A stretch of 41,454 nt of DNA. It comes from Streptomyces sp. AcH 505 (GTDB taxonomy: Bacteria > Actinomycetota > Actinomycetes > Streptomycetales > Streptomycetaceae). The translations under genes were made by a program, and so were the position numbers. The stretch spans positions 932,117-973,570 of the forward strand of contig NZ_JTIY01000002.1 of assembly GCF_000818175.1 (NCBI RefSeq). The letters are read 5' to 3'. Every line of letters starts with the position of its first letter. Within the stretch, counting starts at the first letter, position 1. Positions 8,793-16,823 of the stretch are shown piece by piece. Under the pieces are notes generated by a model, which saw nothing but the letters and a program-made list of their open reading frames with translations, was not told where the DNA came from and searched no databases.

Positions 8793-9874
8793 CCCCCACC
8801 GCACCGTCCCCCGCATCGCGGTCCGCACCGGCCACCACGCCGCTGCGGGGCGACGCTCCCGTGCTCAGCGTCCGCGACCTGACGGTCTCCTTCCACGGCC
8901 CCGAGTCCACCGTGCACGCCGTGGACGGCGTCTCGTACGACCTCGCGCCCGGTGAAGTGCTCGCCGTGGTCGGCGAGTCCGGCTGCGGCAAGTCCGTGAC
9001 GTCCATGGCCGTCATGGGGCTGCTGCCGCCCACCGCGCGGATCGGCGGCAGCGTGACCCTCGACGGTGAGGAACTGGTCGGCGCGAGCGAGCGCACCCTG
9101 CGGGCCGTACGCGGCCGCCGGTTGTCCATGATCTTCCAGGAGCCGATGACCTCGCTGAACCCGGTGCTCACCGTGGGACGGCAGATCAGCGAAGTACTCG
9201 TCCGTCATCAGAAACTCGGCCGTAAGGAAGCCAAGGCCCGCGCGGTCGAACTGCTCGACTTGGTCGGCATACCCGCCCCGCACCGGCGCGTGGACGAATA
9301 CCCCCATCAGCTCTCGGGCGGCATGCGTCAGCGCGTGATGATCGCCATCGCCGTGGCATGTGACCCGGCGGTGCTCATCGCGGACGAGCCCACCACCGCG
9401 CTGGACGTCACGGTGCAGGCGGGCATCCTCGACGTGCTCAAGTCCCTCAGGGACCGCCTCGGCACCGCCATCGTGCTCATCACCCACGACCTCGGCGTCG
9501 TGGCCGATACGGCCGACCGGGTGCTGGTCATGTACGCCGGACGGCCCGTCGAACAGGCCTCGGTGGACGAGCTGTTCGCCGCACCCCGCCATCCCTACTC
9601 GCGCGGCCTGCTGGGCGCCGTGCTCCGGCCGGGCAGCCGCACCCCCGAGGGGCGCTCCCGGCTCAACGAGATCCCCGGTCTCGTACCCGATCTGCGCGTC
9701 CAGCCGGACGCCTGCGGCTTCGCACCGCGCTGTGCCTTCGCGCAGGACGACTGCCGGGCAGGACGGCCGGCGCTGCGCACGGCTGCGGGTACGCACCGGA
9801 TCGCCTGCCACCACCCGGCCGTACCCGGCCCCGTTCCCGTCCCCGCGCCCGCCGCAGAGGAAGGTGCCCGATGA
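8789..9874 (+). CDS. ABC transporter ATP-binding protein, DppD type
   Basis: Cytosolic ATPase of 361 aa. Walker A GESGCGKS at residues 62-69, signature LSGGMRQR at 175-182 and Walker B VLIADEPT at about 195-202 are all intact. The C-terminal oligopeptide-transporter extension carries the conserved cysteines ([14 protein letters not shown] and IACHH) that in DppD/OppD proteins can hold an iron-sulfur cluster. An N-terminal tail of about 24 residues rich in Pro, Ser and Ala precedes the domain. It overlaps the permease gene by 4 bp (ATGA) and works with the next ATPase as a heterodimer. Confidence 0.94.
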   Translation: MTPTAPSPASRSAPATTPLRGDAPVLSVRDLTVSFHGPESTVHAVDGVSYDLAPGEVLAVVGESGCGKSVTSMAVMGLLPPTARIGGSVTLDGEELVGASERTLRAVRGRRLSMIFQEPMTSLNPVLTVGRQISEVLVRHQKLGRKEAKARAVELLDLVGIPAPHRRVDEYPHQLSGGMRQRVMIAIAVACDPAVLIADEPTTALDVTVQAGILDVLKSLRDRLGTAIVLITHDLGVVADTADRVLVMYAGRPVEQASVDELFAAPRHPYSRGLLGAVLRPGSRTPEGRSRLNEIPGLVPDLRVQPDACGFAPRCAFAQDDCRAGRPALRTAAGTHRIACHHPAVPGPVPVPAPAAEEGAR

Positions 9875-10908
9875 CCGCCCCCGACGACACCGTCACCCCC
9901 GTGCTGGAAGTCCACGACCTGCGACGCCACTTCAGCTCGCGGACCGGCACGGTTCGCGCGGTCGACGGTGTCTCGTTGACGATCGGCCCCGGCGAAGTCG
10001 TCGGCCTGGTCGGTGAGTCCGGCAGCGGCAAGTCGACCGTGGGCCGCTGCGTCGTCCGACTCGACCGGCCGACCGGCGGCGAAGTGGTCATCCAGGGTAC
10101 GGACGTCACGACCCTGTCGGCCCGCGCCATGCGTCCGCTGCGCCGTGACGTCCACCTGGTCTTCCAGGACCCGTCGTCCTCGCTCAACCCGCGCATGACG
10201 ATCCGTCAGATCATTGCTGAGCCGATCCGGCTGCACGGCATCGCCGGGCGGGCCGAGGCGTCGCGCCGCGTGGACGAACTGCTGCGTCAGGTCGGGCTGC
10301 GCCCGGAGCTGGCCGACCGCAAGCCGCACGAACTCTCCGGCGGCCAGCGGCAACGCGTCTCCATCGCACGGGCGTTGTCCGTGGAGCCGGTACTGCTCGT
10401 GGCGGACGAACCGACGTCGGCCCTGGACGTCTCGGTCCAGGCGTCCGTGCTCAACCTGCTCGCCGACCTCCAGCGCGAGCGCGGTTTCGGCTGCCTGTTC
10501 ATCACGCACGACCTGGCCGCCGTGGAGTACCTGGCGGACCGCATCGCCGTGATGTATCTGGGCCAGATCGTCGAACAGGCCCCCGCGGCCGAGCTGTTCG
10601 CCGATCCGAAACACCCGTACACGCAGGCGCTGCTGTCCGCCGCGCCCGTACCGGATCCGCACGAACAGCGGGAGCGGACCCGGATCGTGCTCGGCGGGGA
10701 CCTGCCCAGCCCACTCGATCCGCCGCCCGGCTGCCACTTCCACACCCGCTGCCCGCTGGCGACGGACCGCTGCCGCACCGAGGCACCGGCCCTGCGCACA
10801 CTGCCGGTGGCGGGGAACGGCGTACCGCGTCAGGTCGCCTGCCACCTGGTGGCGGCGGACGGTACGGCACCGGACGCGACGGCGGCCCCGGCGGCCGCCG
10901 CCGGCTGA
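9871..10908 (+). CDS. ABC transporter ATP-binding protein, DppF type
   Basis: Second ATPase of the importer, 345 aa. Walker A GESGSGKS at residues 48-55, signature LSGGQRQR at 155-162, Walker B VLLVADEPT. The C-terminal extension has the cysteine pattern CHFHTRCPLATDRC. It overlaps the previous gene by 4 bp, closing the operon SBP-permease-permease-ATPase-ATPase. A bidirectional hairpin separates it from the convergent amidohydrolase gene. Confidence 0.94.
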   Translation: MTAPDDTVTPVLEVHDLRRHFSSRTGTVRAVDGVSLTIGPGEVVGLVGESGSGKSTVGRCVVRLDRPTGGEVVIQGTDVTTLSARAMRPLRRDVHLVFQDPSSSLNPRMTIRQIIAEPIRLHGIAGRAEASRRVDELLRQVGLRPELADRKPHELSGGQRQRVSIARALSVEPVLLVADEPTSALDVSVQASVLNLLADLQRERGFGCLFITHDLAAVEYLADRIAVMYLGQIVEQAPAAELFADPKHPYTQALLSAAPVPDPHEQRERTRIVLGGDLPSPLDPPPGCHFHTRCPLATDRCRTEAPALRTLPVAGNGVPRQVACHLVAADGTAPDATAAPAAAAG

Positions 10909-10990
10909 CCGGGCAGAGACGCCCCTGGGCCGGGAGCGAAGCCCCGTTCCCCGCCCGGGGGGTACCGGCATCGAGGTGACGGTGCCGTAC

Positions 10991-11037
10991 AACGGCCGAG
11001 GGCCGGACCGCACAGTGCGGTCCGGCCCTCAGCCGTT
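10991..11037. terminator. Bidirectional terminator between the ABC operon and the amidohydrolase
   Basis: A 23-bp inverted repeat (AACGGCCGAGGGCCGGACC and on to 11013, paired with 11015-11037) with one mismatch and almost no loop. It ends 9 bp before the convergent amidohydrolase stop and serves both transcripts. The rest of the gap 10909-10990 shows nothing else. Confidence 0.85.
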
Positions 11038-11046
11038 GGCGGTGGG

Positions 11047-12255
11047 TCAGCCGACGAGCCGCAGCTGGTCGGCGACGACCCGGCCCGCGTGGATGACCGT
11101 ACGGTCGGTGCCGCGGTCCATGACGGCCGCCGCCACGCTGTCGCCGTCGACCAGGACGAGGTCCGCCGCGTCCCCGGCGCTCACGCCGGGCCGGTCGGCG
11201 GTGGACGTCAGCCGCTCCAGCGACGGGTCGAGAATGGCGGCGCCGCCACGGCTGGCCACGGCCCAGCAGTGCTCGATCAGCTCGTCGGGGCGGTAGCGGT
11301 TGGTGAACGCCAGCTGCCAGGTCCTGTCGAGCATGTCGCCGTTGCCGTACGGCGACCAGTAGTCGCGCTGGCCGTCCTCACCGAGGCCCACCCGTACGCC
11401 GGCCCGCGTCAGTTCGGCGAGGGGGAGGGCGTTCTGCTGCTGCGCGGGGGCGATGGTGGCCATCGAGACGTCCAGCTCGGCGAACTCCTCGACGAGACGG
11501 CGCGTGGTGGCCTCGTCGACGGTGCCGAGCTCGTACGCGTGCGACAGCGTCACCTTGCCCTGCATGGAGAGGGCGCGGGTGCGCTCCAGGATCAGATCGG
11601 TGCTGAACACGCCCAGATGGCCGGGCTCGTGCAGATGGATGTCGATCGGCGCCTGGTGGCGCTCGGCGAGACCGAAGACGATGTCGAGGTGACGCACCGG
11701 GTCACGGTCCAGCGTGCACGGGTCGATACCGCCGACCACCGCGGCGCCCGACGAGAGCGCCTGTTCCATCAGCTCGGGGACGCCCTTCTCCAGCAGCAGG
11801 CCGGCCTGCGGGAACGCCATGATCTCGACATGCGCCCGGTCCTTGTGCGCTTCCTTCGCCGCGAGGACGCCCTCGAAGCGCTCCAGGCCGCAGTCGGCGT
11901 CGATCTGGGCGTAGCTCCGTACGCGCGTGGTGCCTCGCTCGATCATGCGGCCCAGCAGCGCTGTGGCCCGGTCGGCGACCGGCGGGTCCTCGCGCCAGTG
12001 GTCGCGGTCGTTCATCGTCAGACCCCACACGCCCGGCTTGCCGGTGTGCGGGCGGAACGGCAGACCGATCCGGTTGGAGTCCAGGTGGCAGTGGACGTCG
12101 GAGAAGGACGGCATCGCCAGCCGGCCCCGGCCGTCCACGTCCGAACCGTTGCCCAGCCGGGCGGGGTCGTGCGGGGCGACGGCGGCTATCCGGCCTTCGC
12201 GGATCTCGATGTCGCTGGCTTCGCCGCCCCAGGGACGGACATTCCTGATCAGCAT
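11047..12255 (-). CDS. Cytosine-deaminase-like amidohydrolase
   Basis: Metal-dependent hydrolase of 402 aa from the CodA/AtzC branch of the amidohydrolase superfamily, which deaminates or hydrolyses nitrogen heterocycles. Likely metal ligands by comparison with CodA: HxH at His55-His57 (SDVHCHLDS), His207 in DIHLHE, Asp294 in GEDGQRDYW. Glu210 is the likely proton shuttle, and His239 (LSHAYE) is also conserved. AFPQAGLL matches AFPQEGIL of CodA. The ATG at 12255 is preceded by AAGGAGC; the frame stays open upstream, but that part is the gntR end read in another frame. It lies 44 bp after gntR in one operon, facing the ABC importer. True cytosine deaminase is possible but unproven. Confidence 0.85.
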   Translation of the reverse strand: MLIRNVRPWGGEASDIEIREGRIAAVAPHDPARLGNGSDVDGRGRLAMPSFSDVHCHLDSNRIGLPFRPHTGKPGVWGLTMNDRDHWREDPPVADRATALLGRMIERGTTRVRSYAQIDADCGLERFEGVLAAKEAHKDRAHVEIMAFPQAGLLLEKGVPELMEQALSSGAAVVGGIDPCTLDRDPVRHLDIVFGLAERHQAPIDIHLHEPGHLGVFSTDLILERTRALSMQGKVTLSHAYELGTVDEATTRRLVEEFAELDVSMATIAPAQQQNALPLAELTRAGVRVGLGEDGQRDYWSPYGNGDMLDRTWQLAFTNRYRPDELIEHCWAVASRGGAAILDPSLERLTSTADRPGVSAGDAADLVLVDGDSVAAAVMDRGTDRTVIHAGRVVADQLRLVG

Positions 12256-12299
12256 GGGTGGTGGTGCTCCTTGCGGGGTTGGTGCCAGGTACGGGCCCG

Positions 12300-12995
12300 T
12301 CAGTCGGGCGGCAGTACGCCGGTGAGCGTGTCGAGCGAGGGCGCGCGGCCCATCTCGATGTGCGTGTACGCGAGGGCCGCGGCGAGGTCGGGCTTGCCCG
12401 CCCGGATCGCGGCGCAGATGTCCTGGTGCTCCGCGCACTGCACGCTCTGGTCGCGGTTGCTGGTGAGGGTGAACACCCACTGGAGGAGACCCAGGGACGG
12501 CTGGAACGTCGTACGCAGCAGCTCGTTCCCGGTGAGCGCCACGATCTCCTCGTGCAGCGCCGTGTTCGCCGCCGGGATCACCCGCACGTCACCCCGGTGG
12601 GTGGCGTCCTCGGCGATCGACATCAGCTCGCTCAGCCGGGCCGTGCTGGCACCGGCGGCGCTCACCTCGGCGGCGCGCCGGGTGGCGAAGACCTCCAGGC
12701 TCAGCCGCAGGTCGAACAGCTCGTCCACGTCGCGCAGGGTGAGCCGCCGCACGGATGCGCCACGGCGCGGCGAGACTTCCACGAGCCCGTCGGCAGCGAG
12801 CCGGGACAGGGCCTCCCGTACCGGGACCCGGGAGTAGCCGAGGGCCTCGGACAGTTCACGTTCCCGCAGCCGGGAGCCCGGCGGCTGGGTACCGTCGAGA
12901 ATGGCGGCCCGCAGAGTCTGTTCGGCGTGGTCGACGTGCGAGGATGCGCCGTCGTGGGGGTTCGCGGTCACGTCGAGCACTTTAGCATTTGGCAT
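12300..12995 (-). CDS. GntR-family regulator, FadR/FCD type
   Basis: Repressor-type regulator of 231 aa: winged HTH (about residues 20-88, including LRERELSEALGYSRVPVREA) and an all-helical FCD effector domain (about 95-220). Three histidines in FCD positions (NTALHEEI, AEHQDI, AYTHIEM) fit the metal site of this subgroup. The ATG at 12995 lies inside a GGTATACC-like palindrome, which suits autorepression, but its ribosome site is weak and a GTG a few codons later cannot be excluded. It is co-transcribed with the amidohydrolase. It shares putative operators with the ABC operon, so it probably controls both. Confidence 0.9.
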   Translation of the reverse strand: MPNAKVLDVTANPHDGASSHVDHAEQTLRAAILDGTQPPGSRLRERELSEALGYSRVPVREALSRLAADGLVEVSPRRGASVRRLTLRDVDELFDLRLSLEVFATRRAAEVSAAGASTARLSELMSIAEDATHRGDVRVIPAANTALHEEIVALTGNELLRTTFQPSLGLLQWVFTLTSNRDQSVQCAEHQDICAAIRAGKPDLAAALAYTHIEMGRAPSLDTLTGVLPPD

Positions 12996-12999
12996 ACCA
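12990..12999. promoter_or_regulatory. GGTATACC-like operator over the gntR start codon
   Basis: TGGCATACCA, one base away from the perfect palindrome at 5058-5067 (TGGTATACCA). It covers the gntR ATG, a position where a bound repressor would block transcription or initiation. Confidence 0.5.
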
Positions 13000-13084
13000 G
13001 TGACGTTCCAGGGCTCAAGAGAGCGAGCGATAAGCGGCCATAGTTCCGATATTTCCCAGCTCTCTCACTCTGCTCCGGCTGAAT

Positions 13085-13094
13085 CGGTATACCG
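13085..13094. promoter_or_regulatory. GGTATACC operator between gntR and nitrobindin
   Basis: CGGTATACCG, identical to the copy at 5189-5198. It is 90 bp upstream of gntR and 67 bp upstream of the nitrobindin-like gene, so either or both could be controlled. Confidence 0.55.
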
Positions 13095-13160
13095 GCAAAG
13101 AGGCCTGTGTGACTGCCATAGGCTGCACGCGCCAGCGGCCCCGACCCAGGAGCACCCATC

Positions 13161-13700
13161 ATGTCCTTCCCCACGCCACCGCCCCCGTACCCCGACGCCT
13201 TCGACCCCGACGAAACGCCCGCACCGCACGCCCTGCTGGCGCCGGTAACCGGACTCCTGGGCACGTGGACCGGCCGGGGCCACGGGGGATACCCGACGCT
13301 GGCCGACGAATTCAGCTACGGGCAGGAAGTCACCTTCAGCCACGACGGCCGCCCCTTCCTCCACTACGAGGCCCGCGCCTGGCTGCTCGACGCGAACGAC
13401 GCTCCACTGCGCCCGTCGGCCCGCGAAAGCGGCTGGTGGCGGCTCCAGCCCGACGGCCGGGTGGAAGCGCTGATCACCCAGCCCACCGGCATCGCGGAAA
13501 TCGCGACCGGCCACGCGGACGCGGGCGCCGTCGACCTGACCACCCACGAGGTCGCCCTCACCCCCACCGCCAAGAAAGTCAACGCCACCCGCCGCCGCTA
13601 CCACCTGACGGACGACGACACCCTGCACTTCACCCACGACCTGGCGGCCCTGGGCCAACCCCTCCAACACCACCTGTCGGCCCAACTCCGCCGCGTCTAG
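13161..13700 (+). CDS. Nitrobindin-like heme-binding beta-barrel protein (peroxynitrite isomerase family)
   Basis: Protein of 179 aa in the FABP-like/THAP4 C-terminal family (DUF1794). The signature [15 protein letters not shown] with EFSYGQEV is characteristic. The C-terminal HHLSAQLRR contains the histidine that binds heme iron in nitrobindins. These cytosolic ten-stranded barrels bind ferric heme and isomerise peroxynitrite to nitrate. The ATG is preceded by AGGAGC. The N-terminal 20 residues are proline-rich and probably disordered. It is divergent from gntR with a shared intergenic region, but no functional link to the deaminase is evident. Confidence 0.9.
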   Translation: MSFPTPPPPYPDAFDPDETPAPHALLAPVTGLLGTWTGRGHGGYPTLADEFSYGQEVTFSHDGRPFLHYEARAWLLDANDAPLRPSARESGWWRLQPDGRVEALITQPTGIAEIATGHADAGAVDLTTHEVALTPTAKKVNATRRRYHLTDDDTLHFTHDLAALGQPLQHHLSAQLRRV

Positions 13701-13757
13701 CGGGCAGGGGAGCGAAAAGCGTTGGCAGGTGTGTGGGGCTACCGGCATGCTGGCCCG

Positions 13758-14246
13758 ATGCTGATCAGGGAAGCCACTGCCGACGACTGGTCCGCCATCT
13801 GGCCCTTCTTTCATGCGATCGTCGCCGCGGGCGAGACCTTTACCTATCCGCTCGATCTCGGCGAGGAGCAAGGCCGTGAGTGGTGGCTGCTGTCGTCGCC
13901 GAACCGTACGGTTGTCGCCGTCGACGAAGCCGGAGCGGTTCTGGGTACGGCCAAGATGAACAGCAATCAGATGGGCAACGGCTCGCACATCGCGAGCGCC
14001 AGCTACATGGTTGACCCGGCGCACTCCGGCAAAGGTGTGGGCCGGGCGCTGTGTGCGTACACGGTGGGGTGGGCGCGAGCAGCCGGCTTCCGGGGAATGC
14101 AGTTCAACGCGGTCGTGGAGACGAACGCGCCCGCCGTGCACCTCTACCGGTCCCTCGGGTTCGAGGTGCTGGGCACGCTGCCGGAAGGTTTCCGGCATCC
14201 GACCCACGGCTACGTCGGGTTGCACATCATGCATCGCGCCCTCTGA
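13758..14246 (+). CDS. GNAT-family N-acetyltransferase
   Basis: Acetyltransferase of 162 aa starting MLIREATADDW, the usual GNAT opening. The acetyl-CoA pyrophosphate loop appears as HSGKGVGRALC, a Q/RxxGxG/A variant, followed by the C-terminal NAPAVHLYRSLGFEVLG that packs on the cofactor. FxYPLD near residue 28 is found in members acting on small molecules such as phosphinothricin-type substrates, but the substrate is not determinable here. The ATG at 13758 was chosen over an upstream start because it begins at the conserved first strand. It ends 4 bp from the convergent monooxygenase. Confidence 0.88.
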   Translation: MLIREATADDWSAIWPFFHAIVAAGETFTYPLDLGEEQGREWWLLSSPNRTVVAVDEAGAVLGTAKMNSNQMGNGSHIASASYMVDPAHSGKGVGRALCAYTVGWARAAGFRGMQFNAVVETNAPAVHLYRSLGFEVLGTLPEGFRHPTHGYVGLHIMHRAL

Positions 14247-14250
14247 CGGC

Positions 14251-15513
14251 CTAGAGGCCGAGGCGAGAGACGCCCAACGGTGCCGGGTTCTGGGGGAGTT
14301 GCCAGTCGCCGCCGCGGTCCTCCTTCGAGTAGCGGGCGACGAGGTCGGGGACACGCAGGAAGCAGGCCACGGCGGTCGCGGACTGGAAGGCGGTGATCGC
14401 GCGCTGCGTCATCGGCATGCCCAGGCGCAGGATGCGTGGATTCACCTCGGCCTGGATCTTGTCGACGAACGGCCGCAGTACGGCGTCGTAGTTCGCCAGC
14501 GCCGTCGGCAGGTCGTGCGGATGCCGGTTGAGCTTGCCCGCCAGGACATGGGCACCGACCAGCCCGCCCGAGATCCCCATGCCGCTGTACGGAGAAGCGC
14601 AGTGCGCGGCGTCACCGGCCAGGACCACCCGCCCCTTGGACCACGTGTCCGTACGCACCTGCACGATCTCCTGCGAGTAGAAGAACGGGCTGGTCCGCAT
14701 ACCCGCGACGAAGCGCTCGGTCTGCCATCCGGCATCACGGAACCGGTCCGCCCAGAAGGCCTGTTGACGCTCGGCGGACTCGCGGTGAACCGTCGACGCC
14801 TCCTCGGACTCCTCCCGCAGCACGAAGTACGCCTGCGTCTCGGTCGGATTGTGGCTGCGCCGCATGATCTGGCGACCGCCCGGCGCCATGTAGGTGTCCC
14901 GGATGTTGCTGTCCGACGCGATGCGCGGGACGAACCAGTACGCCATGTGGATGCCGAGCCGCCGATACGGATCGGTGCCCCCGGGGAGCATCGCCCGTCG
15001 GATGCGTGACCCCTGCCCGTCCGCGCCGACCAGCAGGTCGAACTCGTCGCTGGACCCGTCGGAGAAGTGCGCGACGACCCCGTGCTCGTCCTGGTCGAAG
15101 CCGTCCACGCTCTTGCCGAAGACGTACTCCGCGTCGTCCTTCGTCGCGTCGTGGAGGATGCGCACCAGGTCCCCGCGCATGATCTCGTACTCGGACGTCA
15201 GCGTCTGCCGGCCCCGCCCCGAGGTGTTGGCCATGATCGTCGCCCTGGCCCGGCCGCGCGCGTCCACGAAGGCGACACCCGCCTCGTCCACGAGCTTGCC
15301 CCGCACCGCGTCGAGGAGCCCCATGGCGGTGACGGCCTCGATGCCCTGGCCCCGCAGATCGACCTGGGCGCCCGCGGCCCGCAGCGCCGGGAAGCGCTCG
15401 ACGACGGTCACCCGGTGACCGCCCCGCGTCAACCAGAAGGCGAGCGCCTGTCCCGCTATGCCACCGCCCGCGACGAGGATCCGCAGGGACTGCTGTCCCG
15501 ATATCTGTGTCAT
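14251..15513 (-). CDS. FAD-dependent monooxygenase divergent from tetR
   Basis: Class A flavin monooxygenase of 420 aa (PF01494). FAD-binding GGGIAG at residues 16-21, the second FAD motif around LLVGADGQGS and the third motif GDAAHCASPYSGMGIS are intact. There is no membrane segment. Start: MTQIS at 15513 has GGAG at a good distance; an ATG six bases upstream (15519) is also possible. It is transcribed away from a TetR-class repressor gene across 71 bp that contain a tetO-like operator, the arrangement of tetracycline-resistance genes, except that the partner is an oxidase and not a pump. The substrate is probably an aromatic polyketide or similar drug (inference). Confidence 0.88.
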   Translation of the reverse strand: MTQISGQQSLRILVAGGGIAGQALAFWLTRGGHRVTVVERFPALRAAGAQVDLRGQGIEAVTAMGLLDAVRGKLVDEAGVAFVDARGRARATIMANTSGRGRQTLTSEYEIMRGDLVRILHDATKDDAEYVFGKSVDGFDQDEHGVVAHFSDGSSDEFDLLVGADGQGSRIRRAMLPGGTDPYRRLGIHMAYWFVPRIASDSNIRDTYMAPGGRQIMRRSHNPTETQAYFVLREESEEASTVHRESAERQQAFWADRFRDAGWQTERFVAGMRTSPFFYSQEIVQVRTDTWSKGRVVLAGDAAHCASPYSGMGISGGLVGAHVLAGKLNRHPHDLPTALANYDAVLRPFVDKIQAEVNPRILRLGMPMTQRAITAFQSATAVACFLRVPDLVARYSKEDRGGDWQLPQNPAPLGVSRLGL

Positions 15514-15529
15514 GGCCATCCGCTCCAAA

Positions 15530-15577
15530 ATCTATCGGTGAATGGTTCCTTTTCAGAGTCATCTATCAGCGATAGAT
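15530..15577. promoter_or_regulatory. tetO-like operator pair between the monooxygenase and tetR
   Basis: A perfect dyad ATCTATC-agc-GATAGAT at 15561-15577. Its core CTATCAGCGATAGA differs by one base from CTATCAGTGATAGA of Tn10 tetO2. A second, degenerate site ATCTATCggtGAATGGT lies at 15530-15546, with centres 31 bp apart, close to the spacing of the two operators in Tn10. It ends 7 bp before the tetR start. Confidence 0.75.
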
Positions 15578-15584
15578 TGTCAAT

Positions 15585-16166
15585 GTGACCAAGATGAACC
15601 GTGGGACCGTCATCACCGAGGCGCTCGACCTGCTCGACGAGGTCGGGCTGGACGCCGTCAGCACACGCCGGCTCGCGAAGCGACTGGGCGTCGAACAGCC
15701 GTCGCTCTACTGGCACTTCCGCACCAAGAAGGAACTGCTCAATGCCATGGCGCAGGCCGCCATGGCACCCCACGCGACCGTCCCGCTGCCGGCGCTCCCC
15801 GACGACTGGCGTGCGTGGTTCCTCGACAACACGCGCAGCTTCCGGCATACCCTGCTGATGCGCCGCGACGGAGCGCGGCTGCACGCCGGGACCATCCCCA
15901 CCGCGGACCTCGACCGGATCGCGCGCAAGATGGAATTCCTCATCGCCTCCGGCGTGCCCGAGCGGGACGCGCAGATGGCGATGCTGGCCGCCGGTCGCTT
16001 CACGGTCGGCAGCGTCCTGGAGGAACAGGCGGACACCGGCCCGGCGAACGGCCCGGCGGACGGCGCGGATCAGTCTGCCGACATCCCGGTCATCGACCAC
16101 GAGTCGGCATTCGAAGCCGGACTGGCTCTCATCGTGGACGGCCTGGCGGGCCGCGTGAAGGGCTGA
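15585..16166 (+). CDS. TetR-class repressor with TetR_C ligand domain
   Basis: Repressor of 193 aa that aligns over its whole length with classical TetR, not just in the HTH. Counting from the GTG: Thr27, Arg28, Gln38, Pro39, Tyr42, Trp43, His44 and Lys48 of the DNA-reading region match TetR(B), with Ser40 for Thr40. Of the tetracycline/magnesium pocket, Asn82, Phe86, His100 and Thr103 keep the TetR(B) numbers, and Glu146 aligns with Glu147. His64 appears as Ala64, Arg104 as Ile and Gln116 as Met, so the ligand may be related but different. An ATG at 15594 is the alternative start. It is divergent from the FAD monooxygenase across tetO-like sites. Confidence 0.92.
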   Translation: MTKMNRGTVITEALDLLDEVGLDAVSTRRLAKRLGVEQPSLYWHFRTKKELLNAMAQAAMAPHATVPLPALPDDWRAWFLDNTRSFRHTLLMRRDGARLHAGTIPTADLDRIARKMEFLIASGVPERDAQMAMLAAGRFTVGSVLEEQADTGPANGPADGADQSADIPVIDHESAFEAGLALIVDGLAGRVKG

Positions 16167-16259
16167 ATCAGGTCGCACCGTACGACACCGGCGGAGCCGT
16201 ACAAGACCCGCCGGTCACCCGGACTACGCGTCACGCCAGGTGGGTTGCTTCGTGTCGGA

Positions 16260-16613
16260 TCAGAGGGGCTGCCAGAGTTCGATCCGGTTCCCCTCGGGGT
16301 CGGTGACCCAGCCGAACCGGCCGACGCCCGCCATCTCTTGCGTCTCCTCGGCCACGTCCGCGCCCCTGGCCCGTAGTTGCGCGAGCATCGCCTCCAGGTC
16401 ACTGACCCGGAAGTTGAGCATCACCTGCTGGGATCGGGAGCCGAAGTAGTCGGTCCCTGACTCGAACGTCGCGAAGACCGTCGGCCCGGCCCCCTGCTGC
16501 CACAGACCGTTCTCGTCGGCGTCCAGGCCCAGACAGTCGCGGTACCAGGTGTTCAGGGCCGCCGGATCGGCGGCCCGCAGGAAGTACCCGCCGATTCCCG
16601 TCACACGTTCCAT
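16260..16613 (-). CDS. VOC-family (glyoxalase/bleomycin-resistance fold) protein
   Basis: Small protein of 117 aa with two beta-alpha-beta-beta-beta units: GGYFLRAADPAALNTWYRDCLGL and GWVTDPEGNRIELWQPL, the classic VOC start and end. The DPEGNRIELWQ end contains the usual glutamate metal ligand. Members are metal-dependent lyases and isomerases or drug-binding resistance proteins. It is divergent from the Tet(X)-like monooxygenase at 16824 and lies in a cluster of likely detoxification genes. No specific substrate can be assigned. Confidence 0.88.
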   Translation of the reverse strand: MERVTGIGGYFLRAADPAALNTWYRDCLGLDADENGLWQQGAGPTVFATFESGTDYFGSRSQQVMLNFRVSDLEAMLAQLRARGADVAEETQEMAGVGRFGWVTDPEGNRIELWQPL

Positions 16614-16702
16614 GCCGCCATCCTGCCAGGCTGCCCGGACGCCCGCGCGGGCCTGGCGTATCGGCGCCCTGACCTGGGGCGTTCGGCGGGTCGGAGTGGC
16701 GG

Positions 16703-16809
16703 TGTCGGTCACCTGTCGGGGCTGTCGGTTCGCTGTTGCCGGTTTGTCGGCGGGGGACCGGAGCCTTGTCGGAGATCCTGCCGGGTGTCCGTCCGGCAGG
16801 CCTGCGACA
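16703..16809. promoter_or_regulatory. TGTCGG repeat cluster and nested inverted repeat before the Tet(X)-like gene
   Basis: Five TGTCGG hexamers (16703, 16714, 16723, 16745, 16767) are followed by a nested dyad: CCTGCCGG at 16777-16784 and CCGGCAGG at 16793-16800, flanked by TGTCG at 16767 and CGACA at 16805. It lies in the 210-bp gap between divergent voc and monooxygenase genes. Probably an operator region; the regulator is unknown. Confidence 0.4.
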
Positions 16810-16823
16810 GGCAAGGAATTCCC

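Noticed and set aside
9268..9275. Another GGTATACC-like site (GGCATACC) in the DppD-type gene
   Set aside because: It is inside coding sequence, lacks the palindromic context and is explained by codon use.
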